From Acetobacteraceae bacterium AT-5844 (GTDB lineage: Bacteria > Pseudomonadota > Alphaproteobacteria > Acetobacterales > Acetobacteraceae), in the NCBI GenBank assembly GCA_000245075.1, contig JH600043.1, forward strand, positions 1 through 32,268: a stretch of 32,268 nucleotides of DNA. Reading direction: 5' to 3'. The translations under genes were made by a program, and so were the position numbers. Each line of letters begins with the position of its first letter. Position 1 is the stretch's first letter. This document shows positions 25,481 to 32,268 of this stretch, piece by piece. The notes below the pieces were generated by a model that worked only from the letters and a program-made list of their open reading frames with translations, did no database searches and was not told the DNA's origin.

Positions 25481-26916
25481 TCGGCCGCCATCGCGGGCGC
25501 CTGCTGCGCCGCCACGTATTTCTCGATCTGGTCCGCGGCATCGCGCCCATCGCGAATGCCCCATACGACCAGCGACGCACCGCGCACGATATCGCCCGCG
25601 GCAAACACACCCGGCAGCTTCGTCATCATCGTTCTCCGATCAACTTGCACCGTGCCCCAGCGGGAGACCGCCAGCGCCGGCTCGTTGAACATGCTCGGGA
25701 GATCTTCCGGGTCGAATCCCAAAGCCTTGATGACCAGGTCCGCCGGCTCCACGAAGGCGCTGCCGGGAATGGCCTCCACCTGCTGGCGGCCGGTGGCATC
25801 GGGCAAGCCCAGATGCATCTTCACGGCCCGCACGCCGGAGACATGCTCGCCCTGCCCCTCGAAGCCCTCGGGTGCCGAGAGCCAGGCGAAGCGCACACCC
25901 TCCTCCTCCGCGTTCTTCACCTCGCGCATCGAGCCCGGCATGTTGGCCTTGTCGCGGCGGTAGAGGCAGGTGACATCCGTGGCGCCCTGGCGGATGGCCG
26001 TGCGCACGCAATCCATGGCGGTGTCGCCGCCGCCAATGACGACGACCTTCTTGCCCTTGGCGTTCAGCGCGCCGTTCTCGAACTCCGGCACCGCATCGCC
26101 CAGCCCCTCGCGGTTGGAGGCGGTCAGGTAATCCAGCGCCGGGACGATGCCACCAAGCTCCGAACCCTCGCCGCCGATATCGCGCGCCTTGTAAACACCG
26201 GTGGCGATCAGCACCGCATCGTGCTTCGCGCGGAGTTCCTCCAGCGTCACATCCTTGCCCACGGCGCAGTTCAGTACGAATTCGATGCCGGCGGCGGCGT
26301 ACTGCTCATGGCGGCGCAGCACGACCTCCTTCTCCAGCTTGAAGTTCGGGATGCCGTAGATCATCAGCCCGCCGACGCGGTCATACCGGTCATAGACCGT
26401 GACCTTCCAGCCGCGCAGCCGCAGCCGCTCCGCCGCCGCCAGCCCGGCCGGGCCGGCGCCGATGATGCCGATGGAGCGGTCCACTTCCCGTGCCGGGATG
26501 GGCGGCTTGACCCAGCCTTTCTCCCAGGCGGTGTCGGTGATGTACTTCTCCACCGCGCCGATGGTGACGCTCTCGAAGCCCTTCTCGATGACGCAATTGC
26601 CTTCGCACAGGCGGTCCTGCGGGCAGACGCGGCCACAGATCTCGGGGAAGGTGTTGGTGGCGGAGGAAACCTCATAGGCTTCTTCCAGCCGCCCCTCCGC
26701 CGTCAGCTTCAGCCAGTCGGGGATGTTGTTGTTCAGCGGGCAATGCACGGAGCAGAAAGGCACGCCGCACTGGCTGCACCGGCTGGCCTGCTCCGTCGCG
26801 CGCTCAGCCGTGAAGCGACGATAGATCTCGCCGAAATCCTCCCGCCGCTCGGCCGCGTCACGCTTATCCGGCGTCTGTTGGGACAGGCGGACGAATTGCA
26901 GCATGCGCTCAGCCAT
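25477..26916 (-). CDS. gltD: Glutamate synthase (NADPH) small subunit
   Basis: The 479-residue beta subunit passes electrons from NADPH through FAD and 4Fe-4S clusters to GltB. N-terminal cluster cysteines are Cys47, 50, 55, 59 and Cys94, 98, 104, 108 (CSQCGVPFCSVHCP and CGRVCPQDRLCEGNC). The FAD loop is IIGAGPAGLAAAERL and the NADPH loop is VVVIGGGDTAMDCV. The C-terminal GDIVRGASLVVWGIRDG is the usual FAD-contact motif. ATG 26916 is preceded by GGGGGAG and matches the family's normal length; an in-frame ATG at 27060 would add 48 residues with no family resemblance. The leader upstream may fold, as described separately. Confidence 0.97.
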   Translation of the reverse strand: MAERMLQFVRLSQQTPDKRDAAERREDFGEIYRRFTAERATEQASRCSQCGVPFCSVHCPLNNNIPDWLKLTAEGRLEEAYEVSSATNTFPEICGRVCPQDRLCEGNCVIEKGFESVTIGAVEKYITDTAWEKGWVKPPIPAREVDRSIGIIGAGPAGLAAAERLRLRGWKVTVYDRYDRVGGLMIYGIPNFKLEKEVVLRRHEQYAAAGIEFVLNCAVGKDVTLEELRAKHDAVLIATGVYKARDIGGEGSELGGIVPALDYLTASNREGLGDAVPEFENGALNAKGKKVVVIGGGDTAMDCVRTAIRQGATDVTCLYRRDKANMPGSMREVKNAEEEGVRFAWLSAPEGFEGQGEHVSGVRAVKMHLGLPDATGRQQVEAIPGSAFVEPADLVIKALGFDPEDLPSMFNEPALAVSRWGTVQVDRRTMMTKLPGVFAAGDIVRGASLVVWGIRDGRDAADQIEKYVAAQQAPAMAAE

Positions 26917-26933
26917 GGCGAAGGCTCCCCCGG

Positions 26934-27023
26934 GGCAGGACGAAATCGGGTTCAATCTGTCTGGAGCCGGGGCGGCATGCGGGCAGGCACACCAACCGGC
27001 CGGAGGGCTTTCGCCGTCCTGCC
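26934..27023 (-). promoter_or_regulatory. Candidate structured leader of gltD
   Basis: On the minus strand GGCAGGACG (complement of 27015-27023) can pair with CGTCCTGCC (complement of 26934-26942), a perfect 9-bp stem closing about 72 bases, 18 bases before the ATG. Inside, a GGCGAAAGCC hairpin forms a GNRA tetraloop (complement of 27006-27015, sharing one base with the outer stem) and other G+C-rich helices are possible. It could be a regulatory RNA, but I do not match it to a known riboswitch class. Of the 248 bases between gltD and the next gene, the part from about 27058 to 27115 is conspicuously A+T-rich and probably holds the promoter; no clean -35/-10 pair is evident. Confidence 0.4.
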
Positions 27024-27147
27024 GGGACCATAAACGCTGCCGCGCCGGCTCTGCCAGCATTTTTTCGCCTTTATGTCAGTATATCTTACCTAAATAAATG
27101 ACCCCTTCATGGATGCCTGTATGGCCCGCCGCTCCTGCGCGATTTTT

Positions 27148-27164
27148 AAGTCCGATTCGGACTT
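27148..27164. promoter_or_regulatory. 17-bp palindrome beside the NDUFA9-like stop
   Basis: AAGTCCGA T TCGGACTT is perfectly symmetric around 27156, ends one base before the NDUFA9-like stop (27165), and lies in an A+T-rich stretch with TTTTT before it and TTT inside/after. It is either an operator for gltD, about 230 bases upstream of its start, or a small hairpin at the 3' end of the neighbouring gene. The loop would be only three bases, and there is no T-run on the minus strand, so the operator reading is slightly better. Confidence 0.4.
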
Positions 27165-28109
27165 TTATGCCGGATGCGTATACTGTCCCCCCGGCCGGAA
27201 GCGCATGAGGTAACCCGGCACAACGGCCCTGATCGCGTGCGGCTGCAGGCCCAGTTCCGCCAGCCCCTTCGCCCCCGGCGCCACGACATTATCCCGCTGC
27301 AGCTGGGCGAGCTGGTCGCGCGTCAACGGCTTCCCGGGCAGATGCTCGCCCAGCCGCGCCTGCAGCCGCACCAGCCCATCCGGTATTTCCACCAGGCGCT
27401 TCCGCCGGCCGGTGATGTCCAGGATCATCGCCATCAGGTCACGAAAGCTCACCACTTCCGGCCCACCCAGCTCATAGGTCTGGCCTTCCACATCCGCGCG
27501 GGACGTGGCGGCCAGCACCGCATCCGCCACGTCTCCCACATAGACGGGCTGGAAGCGGGTATTGCCGCAGACCACGGGCATGAAGGGCAGCATCCGCGCC
27601 ATGCCCGCGAAGCGGTTGAAGAAGTGGTCCTCGGGCCCGAACACGATCGAGGGCCGCAGGATCACGGCCTGCGGGAAGGCCGCCCGCAAGGACGCCTCCC
27701 CCGCCGCCTTGCTGCGTGCATACGCGCTGGGACTGGCCGGGTCCGCGCCGATGGCGGAGATCTGCACCAGCCTGCGCACCCCGGCGGCAGCGGCGGCGGC
27801 CCCGATGCGCCCGGGCAGCTCGCCATGCAGCCGCTGGAAATCCCCCGCCTTGCTCTCCGCCAGGATGCCGACGAGGTTCACGACGACATCCGCCCCCGCG
27901 ACCGCGCGGCCGATCACCGCGTCCTGCCGCAGATCCGCCGCGAGCGGCACCACCTGGCCCACGAGCCCCTGGGTCATGAGCGGACGCGCCGCCTCCGGGT
28001 TCCGGCCGACGACGCGCACCACATAGTCCAGCCGCGCCAGCCGCTGCACGACCTGCCGCCCGATGAAGCCCGCGCCCCCGAACACCACCGCGACCTTTCG
28101 CGTCTCCAT
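27165..28109 (-). CDS. Complex I NDUFA9-like NAD(P)-binding protein
   Basis: A 314-residue Rossmann-fold protein of the NmrA/atypical-SDR type found in alphaproteobacteria and, as NDUFA9, in mitochondrial complex I. The cofactor loop is VVFGGAGFIGRQVVQRL (about 9-25). VVNLVGILAESKAGDF, the ISAIGADPASPSAYARSKAAGE block (Tyr and Lys of the SDR pair) and ILRPSIVFGPEDHFFNRFA are characteristic. ATG 28109 has AAGGAG about 8 bases upstream. In bacteria the exact role is unclear: association with complex I, quinone binding, or regulation have been considered. It ends next to the palindrome at 27148-27164. Confidence 0.88.
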   Translation of the reverse strand: METRKVAVVFGGAGFIGRQVVQRLARLDYVVRVVGRNPEAARPLMTQGLVGQVVPLAADLRQDAVIGRAVAGADVVVNLVGILAESKAGDFQRLHGELPGRIGAAAAAAGVRRLVQISAIGADPASPSAYARSKAAGEASLRAAFPQAVILRPSIVFGPEDHFFNRFAGMARMLPFMPVVCGNTRFQPVYVGDVADAVLAATSRADVEGQTYELGGPEVVSFRDLMAMILDITGRRKRLVEIPDGLVRLQARLGEHLPGKPLTRDQLAQLQRDNVVAPGAKGLAELGLQPHAIRAVVPGYLMRFRPGGQYTHPA

Positions 28110-28195
28110 GACCGAATCTCCTTTGCCGTCCCTCGGAACGATATGGAGCCGGGCTGGATTGCGCCAAACAAAGGGCTCACAATGCTTGCGAACCT

Positions 28196-28224
28196 TTGAC
28201 CCCCTCCATCCCTCTCTCTATATG
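28196..28224 (+). promoter_or_regulatory. Sigma70-type promoter of the TrcR gene
   Basis: TTGACC (28196-28201) and TATATG (28219-28224) are separated by 17 bases, near consensus in both boxes and ideal in spacing. A start site at about 28231 would give a leader of about 50 bases before ATG 28280. This is the best promoter by consensus in the window. Confidence 0.65.
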
Positions 28225-28279
28225 CAGGGCTTTCCGGGGCGGATTGCGCACCCGCCCACCGATCCGAATAAGGTTTCCG

Positions 28280-28849
28280 ATGACCCTGCCGCTGATGCCG
28301 AAGGCCACCGCTGTGTGGCTCATCGAGAAGACGTCCCTCTCATTCGAACAGATCGCCGATTTCGTCGGCATGCACCCGCTGGAAGTGCAGGCGATCGCCG
28401 ATGGCGAGGTGGCGCAGGGCATCGTCGGCTACGACCCGGTGCAGAACAGCCAGCTGACCCGCGAGGAAATCGCCCGTTGCGAGGCCGACAAGAGCGCCCG
28501 CCTGCGCCTGCTGCCCAGCGCCGTTCCGCAGCCGAAGGGCCGCGGCAAGGGTGCCCGCTACACCCCGGTTTCCAAGCGCAACGACCGGCCGGACGCCATC
28601 GCCTTCCTGCTGCGTAACTTCCCGCAGCTCTCGGAGTCCCAGATCGGCAAGCTGCTGGGCACCACCAAGGACACCATCGCCAAGGTGCGGGACCGCACCC
28701 ACTGGAACAGCGCCAATATCAAGCCGCGGGATCCGGTGATCCTGGGCCTCTGCTCTCAGTCCGACCTGAACGCGGCTGTCATCGCCGCCGGTGGTAACCC
28801 CGCCGCCCCGGCTGCCCCGCAGCTCGAAGAGGGCGAGGACGCCGTCTGA
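28280..28849 (+). CDS. trcR: Cell cycle transcriptional regulator TrcR (DUF1013)
   Basis: A 189-residue protein of the alphaproteobacterial DUF1013 family, called TrcR. It opens with MPKATAVWLIEKTSLSFEQI and ADFVGMHPLEVQAIADGE, a helix-turn-helix-like region, and has a second predicted DNA-binding region at AIAFLLRNFPQLSESQIG and LLGTTKDTIAKVRDRTHW. The C-terminal tail is acidic and Ala/Pro-rich. The family is near-universal in the class and has been linked to cell-cycle gene control; the name rests on family resemblance. ATG 28280 has AAGG upstream, and a near-consensus promoter lies about 55 bases before it. Confidence 0.88.
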   Translation: MTLPLMPKATAVWLIEKTSLSFEQIADFVGMHPLEVQAIADGEVAQGIVGYDPVQNSQLTREEIARCEADKSARLRLLPSAVPQPKGRGKGARYTPVSKRNDRPDAIAFLLRNFPQLSESQIGKLLGTTKDTIAKVRDRTHWNSANIKPRDPVILGLCSQSDLNAAVIAAGGNPAAPAAPQLEEGEDAV

Positions 28850-28883
28850 CCTTCTCGCCCGCCAGCCGGAAACGGAAGGCGTG

Positions 28884-28912
28884 AAAAACCCTGCGGCCGA
28901 AGGGCCGCAGGG
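28884..28912 (-). terminator. Terminator of the minus-strand DUF465 gene
   Basis: CCCTGCGGCC (28889-28898) and GGCCGCAGGG (28903-28912) form a 10-bp perfect stem with a GAAG loop. On the minus strand TTTTT follows (complement of 28884-28888), so it terminates transcripts of the DUF465 gene at 28954-29124. On the plus strand it starts 40 bases after the trcR stop and has no T-run, but could also end trcR. Confidence 0.85.
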
Positions 28913-28953
28913 CGTTGAGAATGTCGATAGCCGGGCCCGAAGCAGGCCTGGCC

Positions 28954-29124
28954 TCAGCGGCTCGCGCGCAGCTTCTCCATCTCCTCCTTCACTCGCAGCT
29001 TGGCCAGTTTGAGCTTGGCCAGCGTCGCGGCATCCGGCGCCGGGCGGGCGCCCTCGGCAGCAAGCTGCCGGTCCAGCGAGGCGTGACGGTCCTGAAGGCT
29101 ATTGAGGCGGGGCTGGTGCGTCAT
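28954..29124 (-). CDS. DUF465 (YdcH family) small protein
   Basis: A 56-residue helical protein. The N-terminal LNSLQDRHASLDRQLAAE and C-terminal ATLAKLKLAKLRVKEEMEKL, with Ala/Leu/Lys heptads, are the DUF465 pattern. Function is unknown. ATG 29124 is preceded by GGAGGAT; a longer in-frame extension upstream contains no conserved sequence. It is divergent from a second DUF465 gene, and followed by a strong terminator. Confidence 0.85.
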   Translation of the reverse strand: MTHQPRLNSLQDRHASLDRQLAAEGARPAPDAATLAKLKLAKLRVKEEMEKLRASR

Positions 29125-29356
29125 GTTCACGCTTATCCTCCACGCGGTTGGTTGAATCCCGTGGTCAGGCTCCCCGGCATGCCATCGCATGGCCTTGGGG
29201 ACATCTGACCCCCGGGCGGCGCGGCGAGGCCCGCAACCCTGCCACGCGTCGCACAATGTGCCTCGGCGTGACAGTGCGCTGGGCGGCTGCGCCACGACAT
29301 GATATGGCGTTCCTCCCCTCCGATGCGACTCTTAACCGTCGAGTATCACCGCCCAG

Positions 29357-29557
29357 ATGCTGGCCGACCGAGACAGCCTTCTCCGCCGTCTGCACGAGCT
29401 TCGCAGCGAGCATCGCGACCTGGATACCGTGATTGCACGCCTCGAGGACGGGCCGGTGGACCAGCTTCAGCTGCAACGGCTGAAGAAGCGTAAACTGAAA
29501 TTGAAGGACGACATCGCCTGGCTGGAGAGCCGGCTGGTGCCGGACATCATCGCCTGA
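29357..29557 (+). CDS. DUF465 (YdcH family) small protein, second copy
   Basis: A 66-residue coiled-coil-like protein with the DUF465 ending LKKRKLKLKDDIAWLESRL. It shares only the family pattern with the 56-residue copy at 28954-29124, so it is an old paralogue rather than a recent duplicate. Function unknown. The 232-bp gap between the two genes holds an 11-bp palindrome GCACAATGTGC (29251-29261) but no recognisable promoter. A G+C-rich hairpin follows the gene. Confidence 0.85.
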   Translation: MLADRDSLLRRLHELRSEHRDLDTVIARLEDGPVDQLQLQRLKKRKLKLKDDIAWLESRLVPDIIA

Positions 29558-29563
29558 GCGGCA

Positions 29564-29591
29564 GCGGGGCAGGCCAACACCGCCCCGCGTT
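29564..29591 (+). terminator. Terminator after the plus-strand DUF465 gene
   Basis: GCGGGGC (29564-29570) pairs with GCCCCGC (29582-29588), optionally lengthened by a GG/CC pair after one bulged A; GTTTC follows. It starts 7 bases after the stop, a normal position. The short T-run makes it moderate. Confidence 0.6.
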
Positions 29592-29679
29592 TCTGACAAC
29601 GGACATTCGCGCTGGACATTGCGGGCGAGGCACGGCACAGCCGCCGCCTTGAACAACCCCTTTGTTCGCAGGATGTCGC

Positions 29680-30183
29680 GTGACCGATAGCCCCCTCACC
29701 GCCTCCGCGCCGCTGGTCGGCATCATCATGGGCAGCCGCTCGGACTGGGAGACGATGCGCCACGCGTCCGAGACGCTGGAAAAGCTCGGCATCCCGCATG
29801 AATGCAAGGTGGTCTCCGCCCACCGCACCCCGCAGCGCATGTATGATTACGCGCAGGCCGCCGCGGGCCGGGGGATGCGGGTCATCATCGCGGGCGCCGG
29901 CGGGGCCGCGCATCTGCCGGGCATGACGGCCTCCCTCACCCGCCTGCCGGTGCTGGGTGTGCCCGTCGAAAGCCACGCGCTGAAAGGCATGGACAGCCTT
30001 CTCTCCATCGCGCAGATGCCGGCAGGCATTCCGGTGGGCACGCTGGCCATTGGCCGCGCCGGCGCGGTGAACGCCGCCCTGCTGGCCGCCGCCATGCTGG
30101 CCACCACCGACGCCGCCCTGGCGATCCGCCTGGAGAAGTTCCGCGAGGAGCAGACCAACAGCGTGGCGGAGACGCCGGTATGA
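29680..30183 (+). CDS. purE: 5-(carboxyamino)imidazole ribonucleotide mutase PurE
   Basis: The class I PurE (167 residues) moves the carboxyl group of N5-CAIR to C4, giving CAIR in purine synthesis. Signature motifs are [12 protein letters not shown], the catalytic His in [10 protein letters not shown], and [13 protein letters not shown]. The start is GTG 29680, preceded by AGGA at a normal distance; a TTG six codons upstream is less likely. The stop overlaps the purK start by ATGA (30180-30183), so the two are translated together and work on consecutive steps. Confidence 0.95.
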   Translation: MTDSPLTASAPLVGIIMGSRSDWETMRHASETLEKLGIPHECKVVSAHRTPQRMYDYAQAAAGRGMRVIIAGAGGAAHLPGMTASLTRLPVLGVPVESHALKGMDSLLSIAQMPAGIPVGTLAIGRAGAVNAALLAAAMLATTDAALAIRLEKFREEQTNSVAETPV

Positions 30184-31322
30184 GCGCCGACCCCTTCGCC
30201 GCCCGCTTTCCCCTGCCGCCCAACGCCACCATCGGCATTCTGGGCGGGGGCCAGCTGGGCCGCATGTCCGCGCTGGCGGCGGCGGAGCTGGGCTATCGCT
30301 GCCACATCTACGCGCCCTCTGACAACGAACCCGGCATGCTCGTCTCCGCCGCCCGCACCGTGGCGGATTATGAGGATGAGCAGGCCCTGGCCGCCTTCGC
30401 CGCCGCCGTGGACGCCGTGACCTTCGAATTCGAGAATGTCCCGGCCCGCACGCTGGAGATCCTGGCGCCGCTGGTACCGTGCCGCCCTGGCCGCAAGGCC
30501 CTGGCCGTGTGCCAGGACAGGTTGCAGGAAAAGGCCTTCTTCGAGTCGGCCGGCGTGCCTGTCGCACCCTGGGCGGCGGTGCATAGCGAGGAGGAACTGC
30601 GCGCGGCCGTCGCCCGCATCGGCCTGCCCGCCGTGCTGAAGACGACGCGTCTCGGCTATGACGGGCGCGGCCAGGCCGTGCTGCGCAGCGAGGCCGATAT
30701 CGCCCCGGCCTGGGAGAGGCTCTCCCCCCGCCCCCTGATCCTGGAAGCCTTCGTCCCCTTCACGCGCGAGCTCTCGGCCATTTGCGCCCGGGGGGCCGAC
30801 GGGGCCACCGCCGTCTATGACGCGGTGGAGAATCAGCACCGGCATCATATCCTCGACCTCTCCTTCGCCCCGGCGCGGGTGCCGGCTGCCGTTGCCGAAT
30901 CGGCCCGCGCGCATGCGGCCCGCGTGGCGGCGGAGCTGGAGCTGGTCGGCGTGTTGGCGGTGGAGTTCTTCCTGCTGCCGGACGGCACCCTGCTGGGCAA
31001 CGAGATCGCCCCGCGCCCGCACAATTCGGGGCACTGGACGCAGGATGCCTGCCAGTCCAGCCAGTTCCACCAGCACATCCGCGCCGTCGCCGGCCTGCCG
31101 CTCGGCAGCACGGAGCGTCATTCGGATGCCGTGATGCGCAATCTGGTCGGCCCCGAGGGCATGGCGCGTTTACCTTTTCTGTATAGCGCCGAGAGCGTGT
31201 CCGTTCACTTGTATGGCAAGACTGCCGCACGTGAAGGCCGGAAGATGGGGCATGCCAATGGGTTGTTCCCCAAGGATTCCTTAAGTCAGACGGCCGAGAC
31301 GGCGCTGCTCTCAAAGCTGTGA
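30180..31322 (+). CDS. purK: 5-(carboxyamino)imidazole ribonucleotide synthase PurK
   Basis: PurK (380 residues, ATP-grasp fold) carboxylates AIR with bicarbonate and ATP to form N5-CAIR, the PurE substrate. The N-terminal motif is [17 protein letters not shown]. The ATP-grasp core shows [16 protein letters not shown] and [30 protein letters not shown] 30180 overlaps the purE stop. The end is about 20 residues longer than the shortest homologues, with a normal family ending. Confidence 0.95.
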   Translation: MSADPFAARFPLPPNATIGILGGGQLGRMSALAAAELGYRCHIYAPSDNEPGMLVSAARTVADYEDEQALAAFAAAVDAVTFEFENVPARTLEILAPLVPCRPGRKALAVCQDRLQEKAFFESAGVPVAPWAAVHSEEELRAAVARIGLPAVLKTTRLGYDGRGQAVLRSEADIAPAWERLSPRPLILEAFVPFTRELSAICARGADGATAVYDAVENQHRHHILDLSFAPARVPAAVAESARAHAARVAAELELVGVLAVEFFLLPDGTLLGNEIAPRPHNSGHWTQDACQSSQFHQHIRAVAGLPLGSTERHSDAVMRNLVGPEGMARLPFLYSAESVSVHLYGKTAAREGRKMGHANGLFPKDSLSQTAETALLSKL

Positions 31323-31383
31323 CCAAAATGCCCCACACCCCCTGTGTCTTTACAGTCACAGAGCCGAGGAAACTCGGAAGAGG

Positions 31384-31471
31384 TTAATGCAGCGCTTGAG
31401 CAGGAATGCTAGGTGAATGCTTAACGCAGCGCCGATACCGGCCGGTTCGTCCCGGAGGTTTCACGCAGCGG
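31384..31471 (+). repeat. Short direct repeats in the leader of the outer-membrane gene
   Basis: TTAATGCAGCGC (31384-31395), TTAACGCAGCGC (31421-31432) and TTCACGCAGCGG (31460-31471) are three related 12-mers at spacings of 37 and 39 bases. GAATGCT also occurs twice, at 31404-31410 and 31415-31421, 11 bases apart, one helical turn. The 181-bp gap also has a CCGAG GAAA CTCGG hairpin (31364-31377). These look like binding sites or processing signals for a highly expressed gene; no regulator is identified, and the only -35-like box is a modest TTGAGC (31396-31401). Confidence 0.5.
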
Positions 31472-31503
31472 AACGCCTCTGGTGGATCGAGGAGAAAGAT
31501 AAG

Positions 31504-32268
31504 ATGACTTTCAAGAAGGCGCTTCTGGCCGCCACGGTTATGGCCCTGCCGCTCGCCGCGCAGGCACAGCCGGTGACGGGCGTGTATGTTGGCGCTGGCG
31601 CCGGCCTGAACATTCTGCAGGACGCGGACATCACCTCCGGCACGCCGTTCGGCGCCGGCGTGGGCACGACCCGCACCCTGTCCGCTGAGTTCGACAACGG
31701 CTTCGGTGGCGTGCTGAGCATCGGTTACGGCTTCGGCAACGGCCTGCGCGCCGAGATCGAAGGCAACTACCGTCAGAACGACGTTGCCAAGCTCTCCCGC
31801 GGCGGCGCCCTGACGGGCATCGGCGGCACCGTGCGTACCTACGGTGTGATGGCCAACGCCCTGTACGACTTCGACTTCGGTCTGCCGGTCGTCCCCTATG
31901 TCGGTGCCGGTGTTGGTTACGCCTGGACCGAGTATGACCAGGTTCGCAGCCGCGCCACCTTCCCGGGCGGCAACTCTGTGAACTTCGACGACACCGACGG
32001 CCAGTTCGCCTTCCAGGGCATCGTCGGCGCCGCCTTCCCGATCGCCGCCGTCCCCGGCCTGGCGATCACCGGTGAATACCGCTTCTTCGGCACGCTGGAG
32101 CCCTCCTTCAGCGGCGTCTCCCGCAGCGGCACCACCGGCCAGATCAGCCGCGTGAGCGCTGACTCTGAGAACTACAACCACTCCATCTTCCTGGGCCTGC
32201 GCTACGCGTTCAACGCGCCGCGTCCGGCTGCCCCGGTTGCTCCGGTCGCTCCGGCTCCGGCCGCTGCC
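31504..32268 (+). CDS. Outer-membrane beta-barrel protein (OmpA-like), 3' end outside window
   Basis: A 255-codon open frame running off the right edge. A Sec signal peptide (MTFKKALLAATVMALPLAAQA, cleaved after about residue 21) leads into an eight-strand-barrel pattern: alternating aromatic and small residues such as GVYVGAGAGLNIL, GFGGVLSIGYGFGNGLRAEIEG and VVPYVGAGVGYAWTEYD. The barrel ends at LGLRYAFNAP, and a Pro/Ala/Val-rich linker begins at about residue 242. An OmpA C-terminal peptidoglycan-binding domain probably follows, but it is not visible. GAGGAG precedes ATG 31504. Codon use (GGT, CGT, GTT) is richer than in neighbouring genes, consistent with high expression. Confidence 0.9.
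   Translation, partial: MTFKKALLAATVMALPLAAQAQPVTGVYVGAGAGLNILQDADITSGTPFGAGVGTTRTLSAEFDNGFGGVLSIGYGFGNGLRAEIEGNYRQNDVAKLSRGGALTGIGGTVRTYGVMANALYDFDFGLPVVPYVGAGVGYAWTEYDQVRSRATFPGGNSVNFDDTDGQFAFQGIVGAAFPIAAVPGLAITGEYRFFGTLEPSFSGVSRSGTTGQISRVSADSENYNHSIFLGLRYAFNAPRPAAPVAPVAPAPAAA

Noticed and set aside
26934-27023. A known riboswitch class (cobalamin, TPP, SAM-II or glnA type) in the gltD leader
   Set aside because: I could not find the conserved sequence boxes of these classes. The structure is reported only as an uncharacterised candidate.
27058-27060. ATG 27060 as the gltD start
   Set aside because: It adds 48 residues that resemble nothing in the family, and the ATG at 26916 has a good ribosome binding site and gives the normal length.
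27026-27060. A sigma54 promoter for gltD (TGGCA near the leader's start on the minus strand)
   Set aside because: The TGGCA is present, but the required GC element is not at the correct distance.
1-32268. CRISPR arrays, tRNA or rRNA genes, integrase or transposase genes, toxin-antitoxin or defence loci
   Set aside because: None seen. Every recognised gene belongs to a housekeeping, transport or envelope family, and no spaced repeat array is present.

Overview
The window is chromosomal DNA of very high G+C content. Genes are tightly packed, many start and stop codons overlap by 1 to 4 bases, and long open frames run antisense to real genes, as expected at this base composition. The gene set (RsfS/RlmH, WaaA/LpxK with a DUF374 acyltransferase, an NDUFA9-like protein, a TrcR/DUF1013 regulator, paired DUF465 proteins, PurE/PurK) points to an alphaproteobacterium. 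Acetobacteraceae (Roseomonas-like) is my best guess, from overall resemblance only. I see no tRNA, rRNA, CRISPR array, prophage or transposase gene.

Layout. 1-1256: the end of a ribosome-maturation pair, rsfS (open at the left edge) and rlmH, the latter apparently starting at CTG. 1279-4475: an M20 amidohydrolase and an orphan peptide-type solute-binding protein, separated by a 160-bp long imperfect palindrome that resembles a miniature mobile element. 4675-5703: a zinc alcohol dehydrogenase. 5892-8914: a lipid A block (DUF374 acyltransferase, waaA, lpxK), facing two glycosyltransferases (GT9 and GT4) on the minus strand at 8954-11004. 11037-15564 (minus): a carbohydrate-type ABC importer made of two tandem paralogous binding proteins and two permeases, with no ATPase gene in the window. 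15695-17621: a divergent fumarylacetoacetate-hydrolase-family enzyme and an alpha/beta hydrolase. 17571-20125: an SDR-like protein, a TPR protein and a glutathione S-transferase.

20288-26916 (minus): the glutamate synthase operon in the order gltD, DUF2059 protein, gltB, with a possible structured leader before gltD. 27165-28109 (minus): an NDUFA9-like Rossmann protein. 28280-28849: TrcR behind a near-consensus sigma70-type promoter. 28954-29557: two divergent DUF465 small proteins. 29680-31322: purE and purK, overlapping. 31504 to the right edge: an outer-membrane beta-barrel protein with a Pro/Ala linker, cut by the window and preceded by a leader rich in short repeats.

Most genes are conventional housekeeping or transport functions. 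The observations most worth following are non-coding or organisational: the 160-bp palindrome, the CTG start of rlmH, the gltD leader, the hairpin abutting the GT4 start codon, the tandem binding proteins, the DUF2059 gene coupled between the glutamate synthase subunits, and the phased repeats before the outer-membrane gene. I found nothing that amounts to a clear new multi-gene system.
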